In this document: positions 54,681 to 64,000 of the stretch, one piece after another | How positions within the stretch are numbered: position 1 is the first letter of the stretch | Layout: every line of letters starts with the position of its first letter | DNA from: Strongylocentrotus purpuratus | Taxonomy: Eukaryota > Echinodermata > Echinoidea > Camarodonta > Strongylocentrotidae | Direction: 5' to 3' | Assembly: GCF_000002235.5 (NCBI RefSeq) | Contig: NW_022145606.1 | Coordinates: 50,315,333 to 50,379,332 of the forward strand | DNA length: 64,000 nucleotides | Notes under the pieces: model-generated | The model's database searches: none | Seen by the model: only the letters and a program-made list of their open reading frames with translations | Told to the model about the DNA's origin: nothing | Translations under genes and position numbers: made by a program

Positions 54681-55679
54681 TCAGTTGGTATACCTAAACG
54701 CAATACCTAAAAACACAGTCACAAACACGCATACAATCATACACACACCGATCTTTTCACCGAGCTCCCACTTATCATACCCAACGATCATCCCATCATA
54801 CTTTTCCCAGACACCCTTCATAAACCTCACACCATATATTTTACCAGTGATTTGTTCCACATTACCCTTATTCAGTGGCTTCTTTAGTTTATCACTCACC
54901 GATGTCGTCACACGATACCAATCTTTGACGATCTTTGTCTCATCTTGGAGTACTGTGTCAAGTTCCTGTATTGTATTCTCTGTGGTTCTCGTGTCATCTT
55001 GCCATGCTTTCTCCAACTCCACAATCTTTTTCTCTTTCTCTTCAGTGATTTCTTTAATGTCTTTCTGAAGACCATGATGTTTATCTTCGATTGGTCTCCG
55101 TCTTATCTCTCCATCTGTCCAGATAACATAAAGTCGCCACCCCATCTCGTCTTGAAGTTTTTTAATCTTCTTATCAATCTCCTGGTTGATTTTTGCAGCA
55201 ACCTCTATCTCTTTGCCTTTGTCTGTTTTGATCGCCTCATTGATTACCGTCTCAACTTCATCTGCCAAAGCTTGTAGATGCGTGTCGGTGTCTTTCCTAC
55301 ACTGACGAATCTGTTCTCCATAAACTCGACAAAGCTTCAATTTGTCCTTTGCCTTTTCTTTCAAATCGTTTAGTTTTGCTTTATTTTCCATGATCGCGCC
55401 CTTTATATCCTGCTTCACACATGGCTGCTGATGATCTATATGTGCGCATCGATAACACAGAGCTACACCATGTGTTTTACAATATAGTTTGATTTCTTCA
55501 TCATGCTTCTCACAATACGGATTGAACCCACCCTTTCTTGCTTTTCCGATGCATCCACCTTTGGTGGCGAAGTCCTCGCAGAGCTTCTTCTTCTCCTTCA
55601 CGTAATACGTCACATCTGTGATTGCCTCGCAGTTCTCTCCTTCACATATGTCTTCTGCAGAGGATAAGTAAGCCGCCAT
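54681..55679 (-). CDS. Gene 4: B-box / coiled-coil protein with C-terminal membrane anchor
   Basis: 332 residues from MAAYLSSAEDICEGENCE; the longer upstream frame is intronic pyrimidine tract and the splice acceptor (55698-55699) lies between. The B-box1-like motif keeps C12, C17, C34 and C43 but C37 is F. B-box2 is complete (C56, H59, C67, H70, C75, C78, H83, C87). The coiled coil, about 95-285, is 14 residues shorter than in gene 1 (gap after KKLQDE). After GYDKWELGEKI, residues about 310-328 are strongly hydrophobic (VCMIVCVFVTVFLGIAF), ending RYTN. Genes 1 and 2 have a propeller of some 290 residues at this point. The form suggests a tail-anchored protein with its B-box in the cytosol, comparable in layout only to the membrane-anchored TRIM13 and TRIM59. 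Frame intact; function unknown. Confidence 0.82.
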   Translation of the reverse strand: MAAYLSSAEDICEGENCEAITDVTYYVKEKKKLCEDFATKGGCIGKARKGGFNPYCEKHDEEIKLYCKTHGVALCYRCAHIDHQQPCVKQDIKGAIMENKAKLNDLKEKAKDKLKLCRVYGEQIRQCRKDTDTHLQALADEVETVINEAIKTDKGKEIEVAAKINQEIDKKIKKLQDEMGWRLYVIWTDGEIRRRPIEDKHHGLQKDIKEITEEKEKKIVELEKAWQDDTRTTENTIQELDTVLQDETKIVKDWYRVTTSVSDKLKKPLNKGNVEQITGKIYGVRFMKGVWEKYDGMIVGYDKWELGEKIGVCMIVCVFVTVFLGIAFRYTN

Positions 55680-55699
55680 GCTGATCAGAATATAGACCT
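55680..55699 (-). promoter_or_regulatory. 3' splice site before gene 4
   Basis: The minus strand reads CTCGTTTACAG/GTCTATATTCTG, with the AG at 55698-55699 and the exon from 55697. Conserved in position with the other three genes. Confidence 0.65.
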
Positions 55700-55720
55700 G
55701 TAAACGAGTTAAAGAACGAT

Positions 55721-55729
<9 letters not shown>

Positions 55730-55762
<33 letters not shown>

Positions 55763-56060
55763 GCATCAAGAAAGGTTGGAGAGAGAGAGGGAGTGGAGGG
55801 GGAGGAGAGGATGGAAGGGCTGGGGAGTGAGAGACAGAGAGGGAAGGAAGGGAAATAGAAGGGAGGAAGGAAGGTAAGGGGAAAGGGGAGAAGGGGGGGG
55901 GAGAAACGAAGGATGATAGAAGGAGGAAGAAAGGGAGAGAGAGAAAAAGTGAAAAGTGAGTGGAAGAGGGGGGAGTAAAGGAGAGGGATAAAGAGAGGGA
56001 TGGGGAAAGAAAGAGAAAACACAAGGGAGGGAGAGAGAGAGAGAGAGGGGGGAAGAAAAG
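55730..56060. repeat. Purine tract upstream of gene 4
   Basis: GA/GGA-rich plus-strand tract matching 35640-35995. A long open frame runs through it into gene 4 only because the tract lacks stops. Confidence 0.78.
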
Positions 56061-56144
56061 ACAATGCCCTAAATTAGTCATATTTCCTTATACGATTTGT
56101 TTAAATGTTAATTGACGGCAGTGTATTTCCTTTGGTGTAATTGC

Positions 56145-56490
56145 TTGTAGAAGTATTGTGGTCTAGTGGATAAGTCAACCGACTGAAGATCGTAAGGTAC
56201 GGGGTTCGAGTCCTGCCGCGGCACTAATGTCCTTTGGCAAGACGTTAATCTACATTTGCCACTCTCCACCCAGGTGTTAAATGGGTACCCTGTAGGATGC
56301 GAAAGTTAATGTGGTTGGCTGACCAATTGGCGCTTGTAAAATGGCTTGAATGCTCCCCAGGGAGTGGAGAATGTGCGGGTAAGCCTGAATCCGATGACTT
56401 GGGTAATAATATGTACTGCGCCTAGAAACAAAGTATTAGGCGCATTATAGATGTGAGCTATTGTTGTTATTATTATAGATTTTTGTAAAT
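56145..56490 (+). mobile_element. tRNA-derived SINE, copy B, intact
   Basis: The same SINE as 36092-36353 but uninterrupted: A box TGGTCTAGTGGATAAG, B box GGGTTCGAGTCC, body, GCGC-rich tail (CTGCGCCTAGAAAC...GGCGCATTATAG) and TTATTATTATAG end. It provides the empty site for the copy A DNA element. Confidence 0.82.
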
Positions 56491-58703
56491 GCTATGAAAA
56501 GGGTTATGTTTTATCAATCATTTAATCTAATACTGTTATGGTCTTGAGGTATGCAAATGTACATCTGCTACAACCATTACTAACTTTCATGTTTCAAAAC
56601 GTGCACTTAAATCATATAGTTGGAAATTAAAGTGAACTTACTAGTTTCTTTCAATCTAAGTTTGCAGAATGTATATTATACGTACCTTGTCCAAAACATG
56701 TGTACCTTCTACGGGCTTTTTCTTGATCTCAGCCCTTAAATTGTGTTTTTTAAACCAATGTTATACCTCACACAGTGAATTATTACATCAAAACATAGTA
56801 AAACCACTCCGTCAATATAGCATACCTATAAGGTGTATGGTCAATATGATACTCACAGTTTTAAAGAGAAGCATTACCTCGTCTAGCTTTGAGGAAATTT
56901 ATTTATTTTTAATTTTGAAGTAAATACTGTTTTACATCATGTGATATGATAGCTAATAAGGTACATCATGACGATATGAGGCAGCGAGGTGACCGAATAT
57001 CATCATATTATCTAATGGGATCCTCATAGATCTCGCTTCCTGAAACTATCTAAAGTTGGCGTTATTCCGGAATATATTGTTGATATAACTAAAATACTCT
57101 CGCGGCACCCTGATTGAGAAACGATGTATTAAATGGTCGAAATATAAGGGGGTAGATTGACTCCACCGAGAGGGGATATACCCCGGGCTTCTTTAGAGGG
57201 GTAACATTTCGTATTTAAAAGTGAAACAGACACACATACATACACTCTGTCGCTTCTTCCGTATGTCATCTATCTTTCACTCCTATCTCCATTTCTTTTT
57301 CTTCTCTTCTGTACGCCTCATTAATGACGCAGATCAGATCATCCCAAACATGTTTTCGATAATCGTTTAATGCAGCTCTTACAACAATTTTTATTCAAAG
57401 GGGCTTGGTAACTTTGCTCAGATTTGAGAAAATGGTGCTAAGGTACTGACTTCAATGCTTAACGTACAATTACAGATAATCCGAAAGTTTGATGGAAAAC
57501 AGACGATTATTAATGATACAAATTGGGAAAATTGATCCTTAATTCTCCAAAAATATTGATCGTCACAAAACAATGAATTGGCTCTTTATACCATTCCAGA
57601 CATTTAAGTGTTGAAGGATTTGTAAAAGCCTGCCTTACGTCTTATATTCATGGAATAACGGTTAAGAAAATTCCAAAATGGTTGGGAGAATTTACTGTTA
57701 GAGTGTGTCGCACAGTGACGCCTTCAAAGAAAACCATAAATATCTTTGTGGCTTGAAAATTTTGTTCAGGATTCGTTGCATGTTAGAGGGTTAGTACAAT
57801 ATAGAGAATATAATAAGTGACATTTCATACAGACATTATGCAGTTTTTTCATCAACCTTAAAATGTTACCAGTAATAATGTTACGGAGTCACTTTAAGAC
57901 TTGTTACCCCCACGTTTACTGATTCGCTTATAATAATCTTTGAGGATCATTTTCGAGCAATCTGTCTCGTAATATGATCTCACGTTCTTTTTCCCTTTCC
58001 TCCATCTCTCCCCCTCTCTCCCTCCCCCTCTCTCCCTCCCTATCTCTCTCTCTCTCTCTCTCTCTTCCTCTCTCCCCTCTCTCTCTCTCTTTCTCACCAT
58101 CCCCCTTCTGCCGTTCGATATGAAGGGGGGGGGGGTAGTGTCCCCACCCATATGCCCCCTCCCCGTAGCTACGCCACCGGCCGTTGTAAATGTAACGATG
58201 CATAAAGCTGCTTATCTGTTAACGAAAATTATATTGGAGTTCATGGAAGGAAATTAAATTATCAGATTATTATATATATTCATGTTTTTGTAGTTGTAGT
58301 TTAGTTCTTAGAGAAACTTATGATACAAAAGTATACACTGGTATTCAGGTCATATTGGTTATCATGATAACCCCATTATGACCTGTATGTAAGAATTGTA
58401 TACTGCAGGGTCTAAACTAAACTGAAAGAATTGTAAACTTACCCCTTGAGAAACGTATTGTAGCACAGGAATGAGCTCTGTAAAGACCACAGCAGAGCAA
58501 TATTCGTATTTATATTTCAATATAAATTACCTATGGCACATTAGAGCAGAACATACAGAGTTCAAGATGCAATAGTAAGAAAGTCTGAGCCTCGGGGAAA
58601 TACAATTTACTTGTGTAGATTCGCAATATTTTTCAAAAGAAGTTAGAGCAACTAATGTCATGCCAGGGGCAGAGCAATGCGTTTGGAATAAGTGCTCAGT
58701 ATA
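56490..58703. other. Duplicated intergenic sequence, copy B
   Basis: Colinear with 37945-40791 minus the 39018-39588 insertion. It contains a CT tract (57995-58095), a G-run (58126-58135) and the hAT-like end near 58160. No gene recognised. The TATAAA and splice-donor block seen upstream of genes 1 and 2 was not found here. Confidence 0.55.
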
Positions 58704-60064
58704 CACAAATACACTTTGGGCGACCTTCCACGCAAGCCGCCGTAAGTGGCGCTACAGTTGGGGGGCAGCTAGAGTACCTATATATAGAGAGTAGCGACAA
58801 CTTGCGCATTGACGCCATTTTGTTTCACTCGCCCGGTCTACCGCGCGCGCGCAGTGCATGTATAAACTTTGAAGTGCATAATATACTGTGTTGTGTCGGC
58901 CACATTTCAAACACAACTGTGCGAGCCAGAAAGCAACTCGCGCTATTGTTTGTATTGTATCTCAACACCCCCCCCCCCCCCCCCCCCCCGTACATGGAAA
59001 AGTGGGAGGGGGCTGAATGTCCATATACAAGCTAACCTAGCTTGCATCCCCCAAACCAAAAGTTTTGCTGCTCATAAGAGGGGTAGGGGGGGGGGGGGGG
59101 GGGGGTTAATCAGCATGCAACCATAACCCACATCATAAAATAAAGACATCACTGGCAAAAACAATCCGACCCATCCCCCCTCCCTTTCCATAGACAATGC
59201 CCAACTCACTCATAAAAATGAGAATTTTTTTTTTTTTTAATCCATGCACATCAATACCTTTACACACATTATAAACATATCCTCTCATACATCTGTTTAC
59301 TCACAATTCCAGACACAGAAGTATACCACCCCCCCCCTCCCCTCGACACACACACACACACACAGCTCCGAGTATAAATTTCACACAAAGTAACTTTGAA
59401 ATTGGGCAATTCTTTTGTTTGTTGCTTTTTTTTTTCAATTTATTTCATGTCATAATACATATACATGTTCCTTCTCGAAAAGACATCCTTTTCAACAATA
59501 CATAATATATCTATATATAGGTACTCTAGGGGCAGCTGGGGGGCTTCTGGATAGCACCTGAATGGGAAAGTTGAATGAGCGAGAGCTCGTTCGTACTTAG
59601 GCCCGCATCTACTGGCGGTGTGGTGAGAGTGCCTCCGTACCGTAAGATCGAACTCACAACTCTGCTCCAGCTAGCTAAAATTCCTTGAATTATTTATATT
59701 CTAACTCTAAATCATTCCGTCTCTCACTCTCTTCAATTCAATAAAATCATCTGCATGTTAACATACACGATAATGAATATGTGGGACACCGTTACAACGG
59801 CGTCTCCCAAACTTCGATTGCCGAAAACGCACGCAAAACTCGCCAATGACGGACATCATCTACCCATTCATCCATCGTAAATGAAATAAATTTAGACAAA
59901 ATGAAGTTGAAATGTCCGAAAGCGGCAAGGAATAATAAGTGGTTTGTCTGTGAGAAAGCAATGATCGTTGCATGCAAGATGAAAGCGCAAGCTGATAGAA
60001 GCCCCCCAGCGTGTAATGATAAACGTAGAGGGCTCACATCCATGAAAATTCGCCCGTATCGGTG
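58704..60064. mobile_element. 1.36-kb insertion specific to copy B, TATA-flanked
   Basis: Copy A has the empty site AGTATAGATCGC at 40786-40797. In copy B the TATA is present on both sides (58700-58703 and 60065-60068), giving a 4-bp duplication, or TA plus two bases. Ends: CACAAATACACTTTGGGCGA on the left; CACCGATACGGGCGAA as reverse complement on the right, an imperfect inverted repeat. Inside are a C-run (58970-58989), a G-run (59087-59105) and an inverted 19-mer CTAGAGTACCTATATATAG (about 58770 and 59511). Frames at 59792-60109 on both strands are not recognised. Confidence 0.72.
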
Positions 60065-60068
60065 TATA

Positions 60069-62099
60069 GATCGCAGAGTAGCACTATTCACGAAGAGTTG
60101 AACATGCAATAATCAGAAAGTCAAAGCCTCGGGGAAATAACGATTTCGCAATACTTTTCGAAGGAAGTTTAAACTTCCTTTAAATGAAATAAAGTGCTGA
60201 TGATACTTTGTCAATTTATTCGGTTCAAAGAAACTGAATATGTGAGCAATGCCTTTGAAACTTGTGCTCGGTAGAGACAACAGAGTAGCAATATTCATAT
60301 TTAGATTTACATGATAACCCCTGCATCAACATTATGCAATTATTTTATACTCCAAGTTCTTGAAACAATTCTTGTTCCCCCCCCCCCCCCCCTTGAGAAT
60401 TTTTTTCTTTTTCTCAGGGCTATCACGTGCAAAAGTGACATAGGCTATAAAAGCTTATAGGGGAAAAACAGTGATTGCACAATATTTTTCAAAGGAAGTT
60501 AAACAAAGTTGAATTTTGTTGAACGGGTGTTAAAAACAGACTTTACGAATTAGCCACACACCGGAATGGCTTATCGCGTGTGGGATATAGATATGATCTT
60601 TTGACATTAAATCCTGTTTAGTATGTTGGCCTTGCAGTTAAACATGACAAAACAGTGATCATTAAAGTTCGTTAGCCGCTATTACAGAATTGCATTATTC
60701 ACAATGTATAATATTAAAAGATATAGTCCTATGTGTATATGCCTTGGTTCGTGTACATCGTTAATGATGCATGCTAGTTTTTGAATGATGAAAATATCAG
60801 ATGAATTACAAGTCTGTAAAATATATGTATTTATATGCCATTATCCAATTGAAGATATTGTGTGACATTTAATGACAGAGATCTTTATTAAGCTTTAAGC
60901 AAGTCCCAAAATTAATTGTACATGTATAGTTATAGGAATGAAATGAAGCCGTATGCTTGAGTCTGATTGTACATGTTTGTTTGTGAATGATATATTTTAT
61001 CAACCTGTATAAGGACCACGCGAGGGTGACAATGATAGCCGTTTGTAAAAATATAGATAGGGGTCTTTCTATAAAGATGGAATCAGATTTCACAGTACGT
61101 TAATTAATGTTATTAAGAGTGTATTTTAACATGCAATATCTCTGTAATATTTGAAGCTCATATTTTGAATGTAGTATCGCGACATACATGGAGCGGAATA
61201 GTCTGTAGTGTTTGATACACGTTCAAGTGGACCGATCGCCAAAAGGTATTTTGTTTTGTATCTTCTAAGTTCCATGTTAGTTACTCACTTTCGTTATATA
61301 TATGTATTGAATGTAGATCTTGTTGAAACTTTCTTTCTTTCTCATTTTAACTTTACACTATCTCTCTCTCCCTCTTCCATCGCCTTCTCCTCCCCCTCTC
61401 TCTCTCCCTCTCTCTCTCTTTCTCTTATGCGGTCACCGCCCTCTCTCTTTCTCTCTACCTCTATTTTCTCTTTTTCATTCTCTCTTCTTCGTCATCCAGT
61501 GTGCAGAATGAAATTCCTAGGATGACTTATCTTATAATGAACTGATTTGAACTATGTTATGCTTTCAAATTGTTCAGATTAATGCTTATTTGTGTCACCT
61601 CAAATGCGATTTTACTGCTATTTTATTGTGAATCGATATGCCATTAAGCTTTCGAGCTGCTATATATCGTTTTAAATGAACCATTTTCAATTCAATTCAA
61701 TATTATATTCAAAATATAAGTTTCAAATATTACTTCTGAAAAGAGATTTTGTAAGATAATTTTGTTTCAGGTTGATTTTGTACATTCTAGCTGTGAGGTG
61801 ATTGATACACTTCACGATCTGTTATGCCTGTATTAAATTACAATCTGACGGACACGAGACTTGTATTGAAAGGTTTACGGGGGAGAGCTAAGAGGCGTTA
61901 ATTTGGACTGGATTTATTGGACAAAAACAATTGCCAACATTGAGTGTTAGCTGAGAGCCAGAAGGACGTTAACTCAGTCACACCAACACGACCTAGAGTT
62001 TATTGCACAGCGCCATCTCATGGTCAACCGGTCAACAGTGCGTAACCCGATACCTCTATGTAATTTCCGCTTCACAGACAGAGGCCTCGATTGGAAAAC
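60069..62099. other. Duplicated intergenic sequence, end of copy B
   Basis: Matches 40792-41316 and 45355-46747. It contains a C-run (60377-60392) and a CT tract (61325-61490). At 62005-62160 GCGCCATCTCATGG is followed by TGAGATGGCGC in inverted orientation. No gene recognised. Confidence 0.6.
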
Positions 62100-63390
62100 C
62101 AACAGCGCATCGAGTAAGAGGACTTTACTACTACAGCTGACCTGAGATGGCGCTAGATACTCCTAGTATCAGGGGGGTTCAACTCCGCTTCTGCATCCGT
62201 CTAGCCATGGGGAAATTTTGGAGGGTCAAAAGTGCACATTGCTTCCAGTTATCGTGTATTAGCCTATGAAGACGACAAATGTTTAGTGCACCAGTGAAAT
62301 GGGGATTTTGGATTGCGCGCAGCGCGTAAAATATGTAAATTAAAATTTGGAATATTCATGAGCTCATTTTCACTTATTAGCATATTATCGTAATAAAAAA
62401 AAGACAATGCGCATGCGTTACTCTCGACAGAAAATTGGGCCGAATAAATGTAGAACAAAGGTCAGAGTCGGGGAGGTGGGGTGGGGGGGGGGGGCGGGGT
62501 AATAACTTTCAAATGGTTGTGACTTAAGGCCACAAACTTCACTGTCACCAGAATGGAAAGTACATTGACAAAAATTAAGTTCAGTTAAAAAGCAAAAATG
62601 ATGGCCCCATTTCACCGTGGTACCTTAATTCATTTTTTACCTCTTTTTTGTGTGTTTTATTTAGTTCGTTTATTTACTTAAATGATATTTTCATATTTCT
62701 AGTGTCCAAATAATGAATCTTTCTCGCCTCGCCTTCAATGATCTTTCATATTGTGCCCCATCCCCAATGAAATTTCAATTTTGCCTCGTTCTTTTCATTC
62801 TTGCGTTCGTCGCCACTGATTTGTTTAATAATTTGCCACCCCCGCCCCCCCCCCCCCCCTACAGTAACATTTTCAATACAGGACCTCTTCCAATATTGAA
62901 ATTTCACTAGGCTCTATTACCCTCACTCCTCCATCCCCACCACCATTACCTATGCTGTCATTTTGGCATTGACTTATTCTTTATTTACCCCCCCCCACCC
63001 CATCTCTATTGTAAACCATTTTTTATATTGCATTTATGCTTAAGTTTCGCCCACTCTCTTATTACATTCCCCCTTCTCTCTCTCATTAGAAAAGATGATT
63101 ATAATCACCAGCATCATCACATAACTTCCAAAAAATAAGAAAATGATAGGAAAAGAATTAAGCAGTATTAACTAATTTTATTAACATTTATGAACATGAA
63201 TTTTTCTATAATGATCTTTTAAAATACAACCTGAACTAAAGAAAGGTAACACATGAACGGGGGAGGGGTGGCTGTCGTCTCTTGAACTTAAAATTGTTCA
63301 GATGTATAATTCTACTATAGATTTAGAAAATTAGATATATTAAAATAAAATCCATATGATTTATTCAATTATCAACATGTAAAGCATGGG
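62100..63390. other. Intergenic sequence beyond the duplication
   Basis: AT-rich with G- and C-runs (62483-62497, 62846-62858, 62990-62996). No domain-bearing frame, splice-bounded exon or clear repeat family identified. Confidence 0.5.
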
Positions 63391-63394
63391 TATA

Positions 63395-63540
63395 TATTGT
63401 CAAACTTGCTTTAGTGACCACCTGTCTACAAAGACCACATTTGTTTTGTTTCCCTTGAAAATGGTTTCTCATTGAAACATGTACTAAACGAGCCTGTCTA
63501 CATAGACCACTTTTTGTGTTTCCCTTGGGCGGTTGGTACG
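63395..63540. repeat. Dispersed MITE-like repeat, copy 2
   Basis: GTCAAACTTGCTTTAGTGAC, CCACCTGTCTACAAAGACCA and CCTTGAAAATGGTTTCTCAT are shared with 20185-20300. CTGTCTACA(A/T)AGACCAC occurs twice within it. Likely a small non-autonomous DNA element. Confidence 0.55.
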
Positions 63541-64000
63541 AGTACTTTTTCTTTTACATTGGACATTTTTGTTCATTGTCATCATTATTACTATCATTAT
63601 TTTTATCCTCTAATTATTACTAATACTATTAGAGTACTATTATTGTACTATTCCTACATCATTTTATTTCCCCCACCTTGAATTTAATATCCAGTTCAGC
63701 ATCCCTAATAAATTGGTCAGAATTTGAATTCAGATTAAATATCAAAAAGCTACCTGTATCTTACATGTACACACATTAAAACAACAAATAATTTTATTCA
63801 AAGGGCTATACAGCTTATCACGAAGATGAACTAGTGAAGGGGTGTGAGGAAGACAGATGATATTTTTTTAATGAGATAAGGGCATTAGATGCCTCAGGAG
63901 TAGTCCCTTGCAGTTCGACCTGGCAGGACTGTCGGCATACATTTGCTGGAAGCCAGTTCCATTATTAAACTTTGGGACGGAGCGTTGGGCAAATACAAAC
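63541..64000. other. Intergenic sequence, no gene recognised
   Basis: AT-rich with (ATT)-like patches at 63580-63650. Nothing further can be supported before the window ends. Confidence 0.5.

Larger units (their letters stand above)
52636..62099. repeat. Segmental duplication, copy B
   Basis: Partner of 33071-46747. It lacks the three copy-A insertions and keeps more of a LINE (53410-53928), but has its own 1.36-kb insertion (58704-60064). A short extra segment (62041-62088) lies close to the end. Confidence 0.88.

Noticed and set aside
55680..56081. 134-residue N-terminal extension of gene 4
   Set aside because: It is intronic pyrimidine tract upstream of the splice acceptor; composition is low-complexity.
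59560..59680. tRNA- or SINE-like segment (CCGTAAGATCGAACTCACAA)
   Set aside because: No convincing A box at the right distance and no cloverleaf; kept as part of the unclassified insertion.
59792..60109. Overlapping frames of 105 and 66 residues on opposite strands
   Set aside because: Inside the copy-B-specific insertion; neither resembles a known transposase or host protein. Left unassigned within the mobile element.

Overview
The window reads as nuclear DNA from an animal, most likely a marine invertebrate deuterostome and, as a best guess, a sea urchin. The reasons are a spliced family of B-box/coiled-coil/beta-propeller genes, tRNA-derived SINEs, several non-LTR retrotransposon fragments, many TA- or TTA-flanked non-autonomous DNA transposons, and very frequent (CT)n/(GA)n and poly-C/poly-G tracts. 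The species is inferred, not shown. There is no sign of bacterial gene organisation, and no tRNA or rRNA gene that I would accept as functional.

The only convincing protein genes are four paralogues, all on the minus strand, each with its coding sequence in one exon: gene 1 (9713-11521), gene 2 (22982-24790), gene 3 (34584-35592, broken) and gene 4 (54681-55679). Genes 1 and 2 encode 602-residue proteins with a B-box1-like motif, a B-box2 zinc finger, a long coiled coil and a C-terminal NHL/TRIM-type beta-propeller, but no RING finger. Genes 3 and 4 keep the B-box and coiled coil, lose the propeller, and end in one hydrophobic membrane segment, so they look like tail-anchored versions. Gene 3 has a 4-base insertion near its start and a lost zinc ligand, and is probably a pseudogene. 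Each coding exon is preceded by the same 3' splice site (...ACAG/GTC) about 18 bases before the ATG. Upstream of genes 1 and 2 lie conserved TATA-plus-splice-donor blocks (13402-13500, 15301-15390, 27609-27700) that look like non-coding first exons.

The window is built from repeated units. Reading up the coordinates, each unit has a mixed spacer (GA/CT tracts, a CCAAT-containing block, a conserved CRE/NRF1-like island), an AT-rich block of decayed tandem monomers of roughly 150-280 bp, the gene, then the promoter side. AT-rich blocks lie at about 5.95-8.27 kb, 20.98-22.9 kb, 29.99-32.94 kb and 50.58-52.63 kb, one 3' of each gene. On top of this, 33071-46747 and 52636-62099 are two copies of a recent segmental duplication with a period near 19.6 kb. 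Comparing the copies dates several insertions and yields empty sites: a 1.5-kb TA-flanked element inside a SINE (36356-37891), a TTAACCC-ended piece (39018-39588), a 4.0-kb mariner-like foldback element (41317-45352) in copy A, and a 1.36-kb element (58704-60064) in copy B.

The remaining sequence is intergenic or intronic: LINE fragments (3519-4140, 8358-9216, 17421-17615, 48142-48639, 53330-53870), SINEs (14095-14290, 15900-16166, 36092-36353, 56145-56490), MITEs (19199-19632, 25563-26011), a 48-bp minisatellite (18344-18700), a 64-bp minisatellite (37344-37727) and a perfect 168-bp palindrome (42779-42946). The biology worth following is local birth-and-death evolution of RING-less TRIM-like genes, including a switch from soluble propeller proteins to membrane-tethered ones.
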